From: Pseudomonas leptonychotis
Lineage (GTDB): Bacteria > Pseudomonadota > Gammaproteobacteria > Pseudomonadales > Pseudomonadaceae
NCBI RefSeq assembly: GCF_004920405.1
Contig: NZ_RFLV01000001.1
Coordinates: 620,001-684,000, forward strand
Reading direction: 5' to 3'
Length of the DNA stretch: 64,000 nucleotides
Notes under the pieces: model-generated
Told to the model about the DNA's origin: nothing
Databases searched by the model: none
Seen by the model: the letters and a program-made list of their open reading frames with translations, nothing else
Position numbers and translations under genes: made by a program
In this document: positions 20,145-29,508 of the stretch, piece after piece
Numbering within the stretch: the first letter of the stretch is position 1
Layout: the number at the start of each line of letters is the position of its first letter

Positions 20145-21644
20145 TTAACGCTTTTTACCGCCGAGCAACGACCCCAACAACCCTCGTACCAGCTGCCGAC
20201 CGATCTGGTTAGCCGCCTGACGCATTGCCGTTTTCATCACCTGGCTCGCAAAGCCGCCAAACAACTCACCGGCTCCGCCAGCCATACCCCCGCGTGTTTC
20301 TGCCTTATTGCCGACAGTGCTCGACTTGTCTTGCTCTGCCTGTTGCGCGGCTTGCTCAGCCCGAGCGGTCAACAACTCATAAGCAGACTCGCGATCAATT
20401 GGCTTGTCGTAGCGGCCGCGCAGCGGCGACTGGGCGATCAACGCCGCACGCTCAGCTTCTGTCAACGGCCCGATCCGCGACTGCGGTGGCGCAATCGCGA
20501 CACGTCGTACCATGGCCGGCGTGCCTTTAGCTTCCATCGTACCGACGAGTGCTTCGCCGATACCCAGCTCAGTCAACACCGCCAACGTGTCGATTGCAGG
20601 GTTCGGGCGAAAGCCATCAGCCACTGCACGTAATGATTTCTGCTCTTTAGCGGTAAAGGCGCGCAGGCCGTGCTGGATACGCAGCCCCAACTGAGCCAAT
20701 ACATCGTCCGGCAAATCGCCAGGCGATTGAGTAACGAAGTACACCCCGACACCCTTTGAGCGAATCAGCCGCACCACTTGCTCCAGGCGCTCTTGCAAGG
20801 CCTTAGGCGTCCCGGCAAATAACAGGTGCGCCTCATCAAAAAACAGCGCTAACAGCGGCTTGTCGGCATCGCCGCGCTCCGGCAACTGCTCAAATAACTC
20901 GGCCAACAGCCAAAGCAGAAAAGTCGCGTAAACCTTTGGTGCCTCATGCACCAAGCGGCTGGCGTCGAGCAAATGAATACGTCCGCGACCATCACGGTCG
21001 GGATGCAGGATGTCTTCCAGTTGCAACGCCGGCTCACCAAACAAGGCATCAGCGCCCTGCTGCTCAAGGCCTGCCAGCTTGCGCAGCAGCGCCTGCGACG
21101 AGGTGGACGTGAACAACGCACTGTCTTCGCCCAACACCTCAGGCTGGCTCTTCAGGTGCGCGAGCAGCGCTTTGAGGTCTTTCAGATCAAGCAGCAGCAA
21201 ACCTTCGCGATCCGCCACCTTGAATGCGGCATACAGCGCGGCCTGCTGGCTGTCGGTCAACTCAAGCAGTGCGCCCAACAGCAACGGGCCCATTTCGCTC
21301 AGTGTCGTGCGCAGTGGGTGACCACTCTGGCCATGAATATCCCACAGGGTCACCGGGTAAGCCGTCGGCTGATGTTTGAGCCAAGGCATACTGGCGATGC
21401 GCTCAGCCACTTTGCCTTGCGGCGTACTGGCAGCGCCAAGGCCGCACAGGTCGCCTTTGACGTCAGCGGCAAACACCGCCACACCTGCATCGCTGAACGT
21501 CTCGATCAAACGCTGCAAGGTCACCGTTTTCCCAGTCCCCGTCGCACCGGCTATCAGCCCGTGACGATTGGCCAGCTTCAGCGCCTGGCCCACCGGCAGC
21601 CCGTCAAGATCGGCCCCCACAACAAACTGATCAGCTTCTGCCAT
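20145..21644 (-). CDS. HerA-like ATPase/helicase, DUF853 family
   Basis: A 499-aa P-loop ATPase of the FtsK/HerA superfamily, like E. coli YjgR. Walker A is GATGTGKT (near residue 35) and Walker B is [12 protein letters not shown] (near 265); an arginine-finger-like region lies around [15 protein letters not shown]. The C-terminus is a low-complexity glycine-rich tail ([14 protein letters not shown]). DNA translocation is assumed from the superfamily, but no partner nuclease (NurA) is nearby and no cellular role is known. It is divergent from the chemoreceptor gene. Confidence 0.88.
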   Translation of the reverse strand: MAEADQFVVGADLDGLPVGQALKLANRHGLIAGATGTGKTVTLQRLIETFSDAGVAVFAADVKGDLCGLGAASTPQGKVAERIASMPWLKHQPTAYPVTLWDIHGQSGHPLRTTLSEMGPLLLGALLELTDSQQAALYAAFKVADREGLLLLDLKDLKALLAHLKSQPEVLGEDSALFTSTSSQALLRKLAGLEQQGADALFGEPALQLEDILHPDRDGRGRIHLLDASRLVHEAPKVYATFLLWLLAELFEQLPERGDADKPLLALFFDEAHLLFAGTPKALQERLEQVVRLIRSKGVGVYFVTQSPGDLPDDVLAQLGLRIQHGLRAFTAKEQKSLRAVADGFRPNPAIDTLAVLTELGIGEALVGTMEAKGTPAMVRRVAIAPPQSRIGPLTEAERAALIAQSPLRGRYDKPIDRESAYELLTARAEQAAQQAEQDKSSTVGNKAETRGGMAGGAGELFGGFASQVMKTAMRQAANQIGRQLVRGLLGSLLGGKKR

Positions 21645-21773
21645 CTTGCCTTCTCCTTGGTTAAAGCTTTACTGCAGTTAGGCCGACATACTCAGCATCG
21701 TCGCATAGCCGGCGCAGACACTGCCCTACATCAGCACCAGACTGATGCCAGAACTTACCGGACGCAAGAAGCC

Positions 21774-23651
21774 ATGACCAACAACTTGAAGTTCAGTCAC
21801 AAGATTCTGCTCGCCGCCTCGTTAGTGGTGATCGCAGCTTTCTCCCTGTTCACGCTTTATAACGACTACTTGCAACGCAACGCTATCCGCAGTGACTTGG
21901 AAGGCTACCTGCACGAAATGGGCAACGTCACAGCCAGCAATATTTCCAACTGGCTATCCGGGCGGATTTTGCTGGTAGAGAGCGCGGCGCAATCGATTGC
22001 CCGCGATCCTTCTACAGAAGGCCTTACCGGCCTGCTGGAACAAAAAGCCCTGACTTCAAGCTTTGCCTTCACCTACCTGGGCAGCGCCGACGGCAGCTTC
22101 ACCATGCGTCCGAATGAAAAAATGCCGGATGACTACGACCCGCGTACACGCCCTTGGTACACCGATGCTGTGGCTGCCGGCGGTACCACACTGACCGAAC
22201 CTTATGTTGACGCTGCTACCGGCGCGCTGATTATCACCATCGCCACCCCGGCCAAATCGACCGGCGTAGTCGGTGGTGACCTGAGCCTGCAAACCCTGAT
22301 CGACATCATCAACTCACTGGACTTCGACGGCATCGGTTACGCCTTCCTAGTCAGCTCGGATGGCAAGATTCTGGTGCACCCGAAAAAAGACCTGGTGATG
22401 AAGAACCTCAGTGAGGTCTATCCGAAGAACACCCCGCGTATCAGCAGCGAGTTCAGCGAAACAGAACTCGATGGTAGCCAGCGCATCCTGACGTTTACCC
22501 CGGTTAAAGGCCTGCCTTCGGTTAACTGGCACATCGGTTTGTCCATCGATAAAGACAAAGCCTACGCCATGCTCAGCGAGTTCCGCGCTTCCGCAATCAT
22601 TGCCACCATTATTGCGGTGGTGTTGATCATGCTGCTGCTGAGCATGCTGATCGGCGTGTTGATGCAGCCACTGAACGTGATGGGCAAAGCCATGGAAGAC
22701 ATCGCCCAGGGCGAGGGTGACCTGACCAAACGCCTGAGCATTCAGTCCAACGACGAGTTCGGCCGCCTGGCCAGCGCGTTCAACCAGTTCGTCGAGCGCA
22801 TCCACAGCTCGATCCGCGAAGTATCGTCAGCCACCAGCCAGGTCAATGAAGTGGCCAAACTGGTGGTAGGCGCCTCCAACTCGTCGATGATCAACTCCGA
22901 CGAACAAGCCAGCCGTACCAACAGTGTGGCCGCCGCGATCAACGAGCTGGGCGCTGCCGCTCAGGAGATCGCGCGCAACGCCGCCGACGCCTCCAATCAG
23001 GCCTCTGATGCCCGCCAGCTGGCTGAAGATGGCCGCCAGGTAGTGGAAAAAACCATTCAAGCGATGAACGAGCTGTCCGGCAAGATCAGCGCCTCCTGCA
23101 GCAACATCGAAACCCTGAACAGCAAAACGGTGAACATCGGCCAGATTCTTGAGGTAATCAAAAGCATCTCCCAGCAGACCAACCTGCTCGCGCTCAACGC
23201 CGCCATCGAAGCAGCACGCGCCGGTGAGGCCGGCCGCGGTTTCGCTGTGGTCGCCGACGAAGTACGCAACCTGGCGCACCGCACTCAGGAATCCGCGCAA
23301 GAAATCGAAAAGATGATCGAAGAGCTGCAAGTGGGCTCGCGCGAATCGGTCACCACCATGACTGAAAGTCAGCGTTACAGCGAAGAGAGCGTGGAGATCG
23401 CCAACCAGGCCGGCTCGCGCCTGAGCAGTGTGACCGAGCGTATCGGCGAGATTGATGGCATGAACCAGTCGGTGGCAACTGCGACCGAGGAGCAGACCTC
23501 GGTGATCGAATCGCTTAACGTCGACATCACTGAAATCAACACCCTCAACCAGGAAGGCGTGGAAAACCTCAATGCCACTCTGCGTGCTTGCGGTGACCTG
23601 GAGCAACAGGCCAGCCGCCTCAAGCAACTGGTCGACAGCTTCCGCATTTAG
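21774..23651 (+). CDS. PctA-type methyl-accepting chemotaxis receptor for amino acids
   Basis: A 625-aa receptor: TM1 (about 10-28), periplasmic dCache domain (about 33-270), TM2 (about 273-297), HAMP (to about 350) and the methyl-accepting signalling domain with hairpin tip [19 protein letters not shown]. The amino-acid-binding residues of PctA are present at the same numbers (Y121, R126, W128, Y129), with an aspartate at D169 in VVGGDLS. The whole sequence closely resembles P. aeruginosa PctA/PctB/PctC. ATG at 21774 gives the family N-terminus; the ORF extends upstream but antisense to the neighbour. Ligands are predicted to be L-amino acids. Confidence 0.92.
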   Translation: MTNNLKFSHKILLAASLVVIAAFSLFTLYNDYLQRNAIRSDLEGYLHEMGNVTASNISNWLSGRILLVESAAQSIARDPSTEGLTGLLEQKALTSSFAFTYLGSADGSFTMRPNEKMPDDYDPRTRPWYTDAVAAGGTTLTEPYVDAATGALIITIATPAKSTGVVGGDLSLQTLIDIINSLDFDGIGYAFLVSSDGKILVHPKKDLVMKNLSEVYPKNTPRISSEFSETELDGSQRILTFTPVKGLPSVNWHIGLSIDKDKAYAMLSEFRASAIIATIIAVVLIMLLLSMLIGVLMQPLNVMGKAMEDIAQGEGDLTKRLSIQSNDEFGRLASAFNQFVERIHSSIREVSSATSQVNEVAKLVVGASNSSMINSDEQASRTNSVAAAINELGAAAQEIARNAADASNQASDARQLAEDGRQVVEKTIQAMNELSGKISASCSNIETLNSKTVNIGQILEVIKSISQQTNLLALNAAIEAARAGEAGRGFAVVADEVRNLAHRTQESAQEIEKMIEELQVGSRESVTTMTESQRYSEESVEIANQAGSRLSSVTERIGEIDGMNQSVATATEEQTSVIESLNVDITEINTLNQEGVENLNATLRACGDLEQQASRLKQLVDSFRI

Positions 23652-23660
23652 AATTGAGAC

Positions 23661-23804
23661 GATCAGCTGCGCGTCGGCCCTGCTGCGTTAAAAACAGGCT
23701 CGGAATACTCATTTACAACAGTAAACTCCGCTTCCTCGCCTGTTTTGACCAGCCGGAGGCTGTTACTAACGTAGCGCCTTGCAGGACTCTGGCTCGCAAG
23801 ATCG
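23661..23804 (+). repeat. Mosaic intergenic repeat, copy B
   Basis: Shares the core (GCTGCGCGTCGGCCCTGCTG, hairpin TTTAC-AACA-GTAAA at 23712-23725, ACTCCGCTTCCTCGCC) and the right segment CAGCCGGAGGCTGTTACTA with copy C, but lacks the left insert. The ends read ACGATC and GATCGT. It sits between the chemoreceptor gene and its terminator. Confidence 0.88.
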
Positions 23805-23826
23805 TAACCTGGCTGTAGCTGCTAGA

Positions 23827-23859
23827 AAAAACGGGGCGCTCACTGAGCGCCCCGTTTTT
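23827..23859. terminator. Bidirectional Rho-independent terminator
   Basis: AAAAACGGGGCGCTC and its inverse form a 15-bp perfect stem with loop ACT and A/T runs on both sides. It serves the chemoreceptor on the plus strand and the small gene ending at 23858 on the minus strand, whose stop codon lies in the stem foot. Confidence 0.93.
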
Positions 23860-24043
23860 ATTTCTGCTTTTCGCTGTTCGTTGGCGGCTGTTCATCCTGC
23901 TGCAATTGCCGCCACAGCTCAGCGGCACCGGCAAACTCAGTACCGTCCTCGGCAGTCAGCGCCTGCGGGTCATAGCGCTGCGTGCAGCCCTCCCCCAGTA
24001 CCGGCGGCGCACTAGATGCACCACGATCAAGCGGGTTGTTCAT
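23858..24043 (-). CDS. 61-aa hypothetical protein next to CBS gene
   Basis: A small acidic and glutamine-rich protein (MNNPLDRGASS...) with one cysteine (GEGCTQRYDP) and a predicted helix AGAAELWRQLQQDEQ. I do not recognise a characterised family. The ATG at 24043 has an excellent GGAGGTG ribosome site five bases away, so translation is likely; the earlier start at 24067 is rejected. It lies 26 bp after the CBS gene and shares its transcript, ending in the bidirectional terminator. Confidence 0.72.
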   Translation of the reverse strand: MNNPLDRGASSAPPVLGEGCTQRYDPQALTAEDGTEFAGAAELWRQLQQDEQPPTNSEKQK

Positions 24044-24069
24044 AACACCTCCGGCAGCTGCACTCACGC

Positions 24070-24495
24070 TCAGTTGACCGCCAGTCGACCTTCATCATGC
24101 TGGGCGAATTCCTTGACCGCACGCAGCACATCACTGCGGCTGACCTGGCCGATCAGACGGCCGTCTTCGACCACCGGCAAACGCCGACGCCGGCCGCGCA
24201 AGAAGCGCTCGGATATTTCGATGATGTCCGCCTCAGGCGAGATCACTTCAACGTCGGTGGTCATATACGCACTGACATCACCGCCCGCCGACTCGTAATA
24301 GGCGCCGGAAAGAATGCCACGTAAACAATCGCCCTCCGATAACAAGCCCACCAAATGGCCTTGCCCATCGACAACTGGAGCGCCGGATATACGGTGCTCA
24401 AGCAGTCGATTGATAGCCGTAAACAGGTTCATTTCGGGACGGAAAGTCACCAGATTGCGGGTCATGTAATCACGTACTTTGATTGACTTGAGCAT
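24070..24495 (-). CDS. CBS-domain pair protein
   Basis: A 141-aa protein made almost entirely of two CBS motifs: RDYMTRNLVTFRPEMNL...HRISGAPVVDGQGHLVGLLSE and YMTTDVEVISPEADI...LPVVEDGRLIGQVSR. Such stand-alone pairs bind adenine nucleotides and act as energy or ligand sensors for partner proteins. The start has AAGGAG eight bases upstream. Cotranscribed with a 61-aa protein that may be its partner. Partner enzyme unknown. Confidence 0.88.
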   Translation of the reverse strand: MLKSIKVRDYMTRNLVTFRPEMNLFTAINRLLEHRISGAPVVDGQGHLVGLLSEGDCLRGILSGAYYESAGGDVSAYMTTDVEVISPEADIIEISERFLRGRRRRLPVVEDGRLIGQVSRSDVLRAVKEFAQHDEGRLAVN

Positions 24496-24540
24496 CAGTA
24501 AACTCCTTTGCGTGCGCCGAACCGAGCCGACGCATGCACC

Positions 24541-25392
24541 TCAATCGAACACTACAGTCTTGTTATCGTGCACCAGCACTCGGTCTTCTAAGTGATAGCG
24601 TAGACCACGCGACAGCACCATCTTCTCTACATCCTTACCCAGGCGCACCATCTCTTCGATGCTGTCGCGGTGACTGACGCGGACCACGTCCTGCTCGATG
24701 ATTGGACCGGCATCCAGCTCCTCGGTCACGTAGTGCGAGGTCGCACCAATCAACTTGACCCCACGCAACGACGCCTGGTGATACGGTTTTGCTCCAACAA
24801 ACGACGGCAGAAAACTGTGGTGGATGTTGATCACCCGCTGCGAAAACTCAGCGCAAAGTGGCGCAGGTAGAATCTGCATATAACGCGCCAACACAATCAC
24901 GTCCGCCGCATGGGATTTAACCAGGCGCGCGACTTCATCAAATGCGGGCTGCTTATCTTGCGAGTTGACCGGTACGTGAAAGTACGGAATGGCGTGCCAC
25001 TCAACCATGCTGCGCAGGTCATCGTGATTGGAAATCACGCAGGGAATATCGCAATCCAGTTCATCGCTGTGCCAACGGTGTAATAAATCAGCCAGACAAT
25101 GCGATTCGCGACTGGCCATTAATACCACGCGTTTTTTCTGCGCTGAGTCCGTAACCCGCCATTCCATGGAAAATTCACGGGCAATAGGCGAAAAAGCCTG
25201 TCGAAAGCCATCTAGATCAAAAGGCAGTGAGTCGGCACGAATCTCGTGGCGCATAAAGAACCAACCACTTTGGTTATCCGAATGATGACTCGCCTCGGTA
25301 ATCCAGCCGTTATAGGTGGCTAGAAAGTTACTGACCTTGGCCACAATTCCCACCCGATCCGGGCAGGCAATGACCAAACGAAAAGTACGCAT
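24541..25392 (-). CDS. purU: Formyltetrahydrofolate deformylase
   Basis: A 283-aa enzyme hydrolysing 10-formyl-THF to formate and THF, balancing the one-carbon pool. An N-terminal ACT domain (about 1-85) is followed by the formyltransferase-like catalytic domain with NIHHSFLPSF and ELDAGPIIEQD. ATG at 25392 has GGAG upstream and gives normal family length; the ORF opens five codons earlier. Its role connects with the glycine/serine one-carbon genes in the same window, though it is not in their operon. Confidence 0.93.
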   Translation of the reverse strand: MRTFRLVIACPDRVGIVAKVSNFLATYNGWITEASHHSDNQSGWFFMRHEIRADSLPFDLDGFRQAFSPIAREFSMEWRVTDSAQKKRVVLMASRESHCLADLLHRWHSDELDCDIPCVISNHDDLRSMVEWHAIPYFHVPVNSQDKQPAFDEVARLVKSHAADVIVLARYMQILPAPLCAEFSQRVINIHHSFLPSFVGAKPYHQASLRGVKLIGATSHYVTEELDAGPIIEQDVVRVSHRDSIEEMVRLGKDVEKMVLSRGLRYHLEDRVLVHDNKTVVFD

Positions 25393-25622
25393 CAACGGCT
25401 CCAGCACTCAGATAAAGTCGGCCATTCTAGTCACAGCAGGGAAAAACTGCAGTACTCAAACAGCGCGGGCCAGCGCGGCAAGCGTGCAAGAGCGAACAGT
25501 GCCACCACGCCAACAGCACAAACCGCGCGGGCATAAACGGCTAATAACTAGGCATGCACAACACTGCGCACATTCAATAAGTTACTTAACAATACAATTC
25601 ATAAAAAATACCGATAAAGCGG
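25393..25622. other. Spacer between divergent purU and mvaT
   Basis: About 230 bp with no gene. It becomes AT-rich toward mvaT, and contains the promoters of both genes. No riboswitch-like structure recognised. Confidence 0.5.
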
Positions 25623-25651
25623 TTTACTTGTGAAAAGTGCCTGACTACTAT
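25623..25651 (+). promoter_or_regulatory. Putative sigma-70 promoter of mvaT
   Basis: TTTACT and TACTAT separated by 17 bp, 43 bp upstream of the mvaT start, in an AT-rich stretch. The -35 box is a partial match, so this is a tentative call. Confidence 0.45.
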
Positions 25652-25693
25652 TGCTATCACTTAATAGCCAATCCCGAATACAGGTAACCCAAC

Positions 25694-26068
25694 ATGTCGT
25701 TGATCAACGAATACCGCGCCACCGAAGAAGCCATCAAAGAACTGCAAGATCGCCTGAAAAACATGTCACAAGACGACAAGCTGAAAAAAGAACTGGAATT
25801 CGAAGGCAAACTGCGTGCGCTGATGGGTGAATACCAGAAGTCGCTGCGTGACATCATTGCCATGCTCGACCCGGACGCCAAAGGCAGCAAAGCTATCCGC
25901 GCCAACAAAACTACTGGCACTAAGCGCGCCCGTAAAGTTAAGCAGTACAAGAACCCGAACACCGGTGAAGTGATCGAAACCAAAGGTGGCAACCACAAAA
26001 CGCTGAAAGAGTGGAAAGCCAAGTGGGGCGGTGACGTCGTTGAAAGCTGGGCCACCCTGCTGGGTTAA
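25694..26068 (+). CDS. mvaT: MvaT-family xenogeneic silencer (H-NS analogue)
   Basis: A 124-aa nucleoid protein specific to pseudomonads. The N-terminal coiled coil (residues 1-60, MSLINEYRATEEAIKELQDR...) mediates oligomerisation; the C-terminal DNA-binding domain contains the YKNPNTGEVIETKGGNHKTLKEW region with the R/K-G-G-N AT-hook-like loop. It silences AT-rich DNA and controls many virulence and surface genes. Full length, followed by a strong terminator and probably monocistronic. Confidence 0.96.
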   Translation: MSLINEYRATEEAIKELQDRLKNMSQDDKLKKELEFEGKLRALMGEYQKSLRDIIAMLDPDAKGSKAIRANKTTGTKRARKVKQYKNPNTGEVIETKGGNHKTLKEWKAKWGGDVVESWATLLG

Positions 26069-26097
26069 ACCTGCCGTACGCAATACCCGCTTTAACT

Positions 26098-26127
26098 AAA
26101 AACGCCAGCGATGCTGGCGTTTTTTAT
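26098..26127 (+). terminator. Terminator of mvaT
   Basis: AAAAACGCCAGC-GAT-GCTGGCGTTTTT, a 12-bp stem with a T run, 29 bp after the mvaT stop. Confidence 0.92.
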
Positions 26128-26169
26128 GAGCGCGATTTCAGTAGCGCCATCAGTATTTACCCATACAAG

Positions 26170-27600
26170 CTATAGGGCATAACGCTGGCGTAACTGCTCT
26201 GCATAATCACGCCACTCCAGCAAAATAGCTTGTTGCTCCGCGCTAACATCTGGAAGTACCGCGGCCAGTGCCTGACTGAACTGCTCAAGCGTATTCGGCG
26301 CACCATATTCGGGCTTACTCAAGCGCTGTTGGCAAAATACCCACCAACGTTGTTGCTCTTCAGCGCTCAATGTCGCAGCAAAGTTGCGTGCGCGGTAACG
26401 AAACAATAGCTCCGGTAACCGACCATCATCAAATGGCCAGGCCGCTTCGGCCAAACGCTGCGGCTCGGCACGTCGTACCTGTTCACACAGCCGGCGATCA
26501 CGATCACCCATAAAGCCATCGTATAGTTGCTGTTCCGGGTCTTGGTTAGCGGCGAACGGCTCCTCGGCATACACCTGCGCAAGTTTGTCCTGCCACAACC
26601 CTGGACTACCCCGCAATTGCTCAGCCTGCGCCTGATAAGCCGGCACATTGAGCTGCAGACGCTGAATATCTTCCGCACGCAATACATTCATCGGCGCAAC
26701 AACCGGGCAGCGGTTGATATGCAGCAACTTCAACGACACCGGCAATTCACCCGCGGCCAATTGATCGCGGCGCGTATACAGGCGCGTGCGCAATGTTTCA
26801 GCAGACTCATTGAGCAGCGGCGAGATATCGGCCTGCAGATCACAAACAATCAACGCATTGCGGTTACGCGGATGCCAGGCCAGCGGCAACACCACAGCCA
26901 GGTAATGCCGCGCCCCGGCATAACGCCCGGAGATATGCACCAAGGGTTGCAACAGGCGTATTTGCTCCTGCACGCGCTGTTTGCTGCGCAGCTGATAGAG
27001 GTAGTCATAGAGTTTGCGTTGTTTGTTGCGCAGCAAGCGTGCCAACGCGATGGTGGCCCGCACATCGGACAACGCATCGTGCGCCTGACCATGCTCGATG
27101 CCATTGGCAGCGGTCAGGCGCTCCAGCTTGAGCGTCACCCGCCCCTCTTCTTCAGGCCAGACGATGCCTTCCGGGCGCAATGCATAGGCCGTACGTACCA
27201 GATCGATCAGGTCCCAGCGGCTATTGCCGCCCTGCCATTCACGGGCATAGGGGTCGAAGAAGTTGCGGTACAGGCTATAGCGCGTCACTTCATCATCGAA
27301 ACGCAGGCTGTTGTAGCCGACTCCGCATGTGCCGGGCTGCGAGAGCTCAGCATGCACACGGCTTATAAACTCGGCCTCACCCAGGCCATGCTGCGCCAGC
27401 TTGCCCGGGGTAATCCCGGTCACCAGGCAAGCGGCGGGATGCGGCAAAATATCGTCACTGGGCTGGCAGTAGATGTTCAGCGGCTCAGCGATTTCATTGA
27501 GCTGCTCATCGGTGCGAATTCCGGCGACCTGCAGCGGTCGGTCGCACCGCGGGTTAATCCCGGTGGTTTCGTAGTCATACCAAAAGAGGCTGGAAGTCAC
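26170..27600 (-). CDS. sbcB: Exodeoxyribonuclease I
   Basis: A 476-aa 3'-5' single-strand DNA exonuclease of the DEDD family, used in recombination and mismatch repair. The exonuclease domain starts at once with FWYDYETTGINPRCDRP; GVGYNSLRFDDEVTRY and HGQAHDALSDVRATIALA hold further acidic residues. An SH3-like and a helical C-terminal domain complete the chain. Length is normal. Convergent with mvaT. Confidence 0.95.
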   Translation of the reverse strand: MTSSLFWYDYETTGINPRCDRPLQVAGIRTDEQLNEIAEPLNIYCQPSDDILPHPAACLVTGITPGKLAQHGLGEAEFISRVHAELSQPGTCGVGYNSLRFDDEVTRYSLYRNFFDPYAREWQGGNSRWDLIDLVRTAYALRPEGIVWPEEEGRVTLKLERLTAANGIEHGQAHDALSDVRATIALARLLRNKQRKLYDYLYQLRSKQRVQEQIRLLQPLVHISGRYAGARHYLAVVLPLAWHPRNRNALIVCDLQADISPLLNESAETLRTRLYTRRDQLAAGELPVSLKLLHINRCPVVAPMNVLRAEDIQRLQLNVPAYQAQAEQLRGSPGLWQDKLAQVYAEEPFAANQDPEQQLYDGFMGDRDRRLCEQVRRAEPQRLAEAAWPFDDGRLPELLFRYRARNFAATLSAEEQQRWWVFCQQRLSKPEYGAPNTLEQFSQALAAVLPDVSAEQQAILLEWRDYAEQLRQRYAL

Positions 27601-27808
27601 AGTAACTCCTGATGTTGAGGCGCAGGCAGTCTAGCACCTGGCTTGCGCTGCGCAGAACGCGCACAACCCCTGCAGCTCGCGAGCTGATGCCCCCCCGTAG
27701 GCGGACTCACTGCGAATAAATACGGTTAACGGCTCACTCTGTGACAGCGCCGGTTGCTTCCCTGCCTGCTGCTGGCTAGCATCGGGCTTTCCCCGACGCA
27801 GTTTGCCG

Positions 27809-28531
27809 ATGTCGCCCACGCCAACTTCTGTTTCAGTCGCCTCTCGCCCGCTGCTGGATACCCGCTATAAGGTGGAAACACCCGAAGGCATCGACCTAAT
27901 CCTGCGCCCGGCGGGTTTAGTGCCGCGCGCGCTGGCATTCAGCATTGACCTGCTGATTCGCGGTGCGCTGCTCGGTGCATTGTTTGCCGTGCTGGCGCTG
28001 CTCGGCCAGTTCGGCATGGGCCTGGGCACCATCCTGCTGTTTCTCGTGACTTGGTGGTACATGGTGCTGTTTGAAGTGCTCAACCAGGGCCGCTCACCCG
28101 GCAAACAGATGATGGGCCTGCGAGTTATTCATGACGACGGTACGCCAATTGGCTGGGCCGCCTCATTAACTCGTAACCTGCTGCGTTTCGTCGATATCCT
28201 GCCGTTTGGTTACACCTTGGGCATTCTCAGCTGCCTTAATCACCCGGCGTTCAAGCGCTTGGGCGACATCGCCGCCGGCACCCTGGTAGTCTATCGCGAC
28301 AACGCCTCCACAGCCCCCGAGCTGCCGCAAGCTGAAGCCCTGCGTGCGCCGTTCACTATGAGCTTGAGTGAGCAGCGCGCCCTGCTCAGCTTTGCCGAGC
28401 GCAGCCAGAGCCTGTCCAGCGCACGCCGCCAGGAACTGGCGAGTATTCTGGCCGAACCCTTGCAGGTGCCCGCCGAGCAGGCTGAACAGCATATCCACGG
28501 TATTGCCCGTGGTTTGTTGGGGCCGACATGA
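27809..28531 (+). CDS. RDD-family membrane protein
   Basis: A 240-aa protein with an RDD domain: PRALAFSIDLLIRG begins the first of three membrane segments (about 35-60, 68-90, 135-155), and RSPGKQMMGLRV carries the motif arginine. The first gene of a six-gene operon with SpoIIM, DUF4129, DUF4350, MoxR and DUF58 genes. ATG at 27809 is used; a TTG at 27803 is an alternative. No clear ribosome site is visible. RDD proteins have been tied to transport or membrane stress, but the role here is unknown. Confidence 0.82.
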   Translation: MSPTPTSVSVASRPLLDTRYKVETPEGIDLILRPAGLVPRALAFSIDLLIRGALLGALFAVLALLGQFGMGLGTILLFLVTWWYMVLFEVLNQGRSPGKQMMGLRVIHDDGTPIGWAASLTRNLLRFVDILPFGYTLGILSCLNHPAFKRLGDIAAGTLVVYRDNASTAPELPQAEALRAPFTMSLSEQRALLSFAERSQSLSSARRQELASILAEPLQVPAEQAEQHIHGIARGLLGPT

Positions 28532-29508
28532 AACAGAGCCTGTTTGAAAATCAGCACCAGAGCGACTGGCAAGCCTTCAGCACCCAGCTCGAAGCCCTTG
28601 AACGTGGTAAAGCCGATAGCCAGCAGTGCAAAGCCTTTGCCGCCAACTACCGCAGCCTGTGCCAGCAGCTTGCCCTGGCGCAGAGCCGGGGCTACAGCAG
28701 CCACCTGATCGAGCAGTTGCAGCTGCTGGCCATGCGCGGCCATCAGCAGTTCTATCGCCACCGCAGTCCACTGGGGGCGCAACTGCTGGGGTTTATCCTG
28801 GCCGGTTTTCCGCGCTTGGTCCGCGCCGAGTGGCGTTTTGTCGTCGCCGCCTGCCTGCTGTTCTTCGGCAGCCTGCTCGTCATGGGCACCTTGGTGTATT
28901 ACTTCCCCGATCTGGTCTACGGGGTAATGGCCCCTGACCAGGTCGCCGAGATGGAAAAGATGTATGACCCCGATGCCAGGCGTATCGGCCGCTTCAGCGA
29001 ACGCGACTCCGGTGATGACTGGATGATGTTCGGCTACTACATCATGAACAACATCGGCATCGCCTTTCAGACCTTTGCCAGCGGGCTGCTGTTTGGTCTG
29101 GGCAGCCTGTTCTTCCTGCTGTTCAACGGTCTAATGATTGGCGCAGTGGCCGGTCACCTGACGCAGATCGGCTATGGCGAAACTTTTTGGTCGTTCGTCG
29201 TTGGCCACGGCGCGTTCGAGCTGACCGCCATTGCTCTGGCCGGTGCGGCCGGCCTGAAACTCGGCTGGGCACTGCTGGTGCCCGGCCGCCTGCCACGCGG
29301 TGACGCGCTACGCATCGCCGCCGGTAGCAGCGTGCGGTTGGTCGGCGGAGTGATCGTGTTTCTGCTGCTGGCGGCGTTTATCGAGGCCTACTGGTCATCC
29401 ATGAGCCTGGCCAGCCCCGCGATCAAATATGCAGTCGGCGGCGCGCTTTGGCTGCTGGTGCTGGCCTATCTGTTGTTGGCCGGCCGAGGTGTGCATGCGC
29501 CTGACTGA
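28528..29508 (+). CDS. SpoIIM-like (stage II sporulation protein M family) membrane protein
   Basis: A 326-aa integral membrane protein of the SpoIIM/DUF95 family. A soluble helical N-terminus (1-100) precedes at least five membrane segments (about 108-130, 170-205, 212-232, 240-265, 275-320), including GYYIMNNIGIAFQTFASG, typical of the family. It overlaps the RDD gene by ATGA, so the two are translationally coupled. The bacterium does not sporulate; outside Firmicutes the family regularly accompanies MoxR/DUF58 genes. Function unknown. Confidence 0.82.
   Translation: MKQSLFENQHQSDWQAFSTQLEALERGKADSQQCKAFAANYRSLCQQLALAQSRGYSSHLIEQLQLLAMRGHQQFYRHRSPLGAQLLGFILAGFPRLVRAEWRFVVAACLLFFGSLLVMGTLVYYFPDLVYGVMAPDQVAEMEKMYDPDARRIGRFSERDSGDDWMMFGYYIMNNIGIAFQTFASGLLFGLGSLFFLLFNGLMIGAVAGHLTQIGYGETFWSFVVGHGAFELTAIALAGAAGLKLGWALLVPGRLPRGDALRIAAGSSVRLVGGVIVFLLLAAFIEAYWSSMSLASPAIKYAVGGALWLLVLAYLLLAGRGVHAPD

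Noticed and set aside
26527..27612. 361-codon frame antisense to sbcB
   Set aside because: sbcB has all nuclease motifs; the antisense frame has no family features or start signal.
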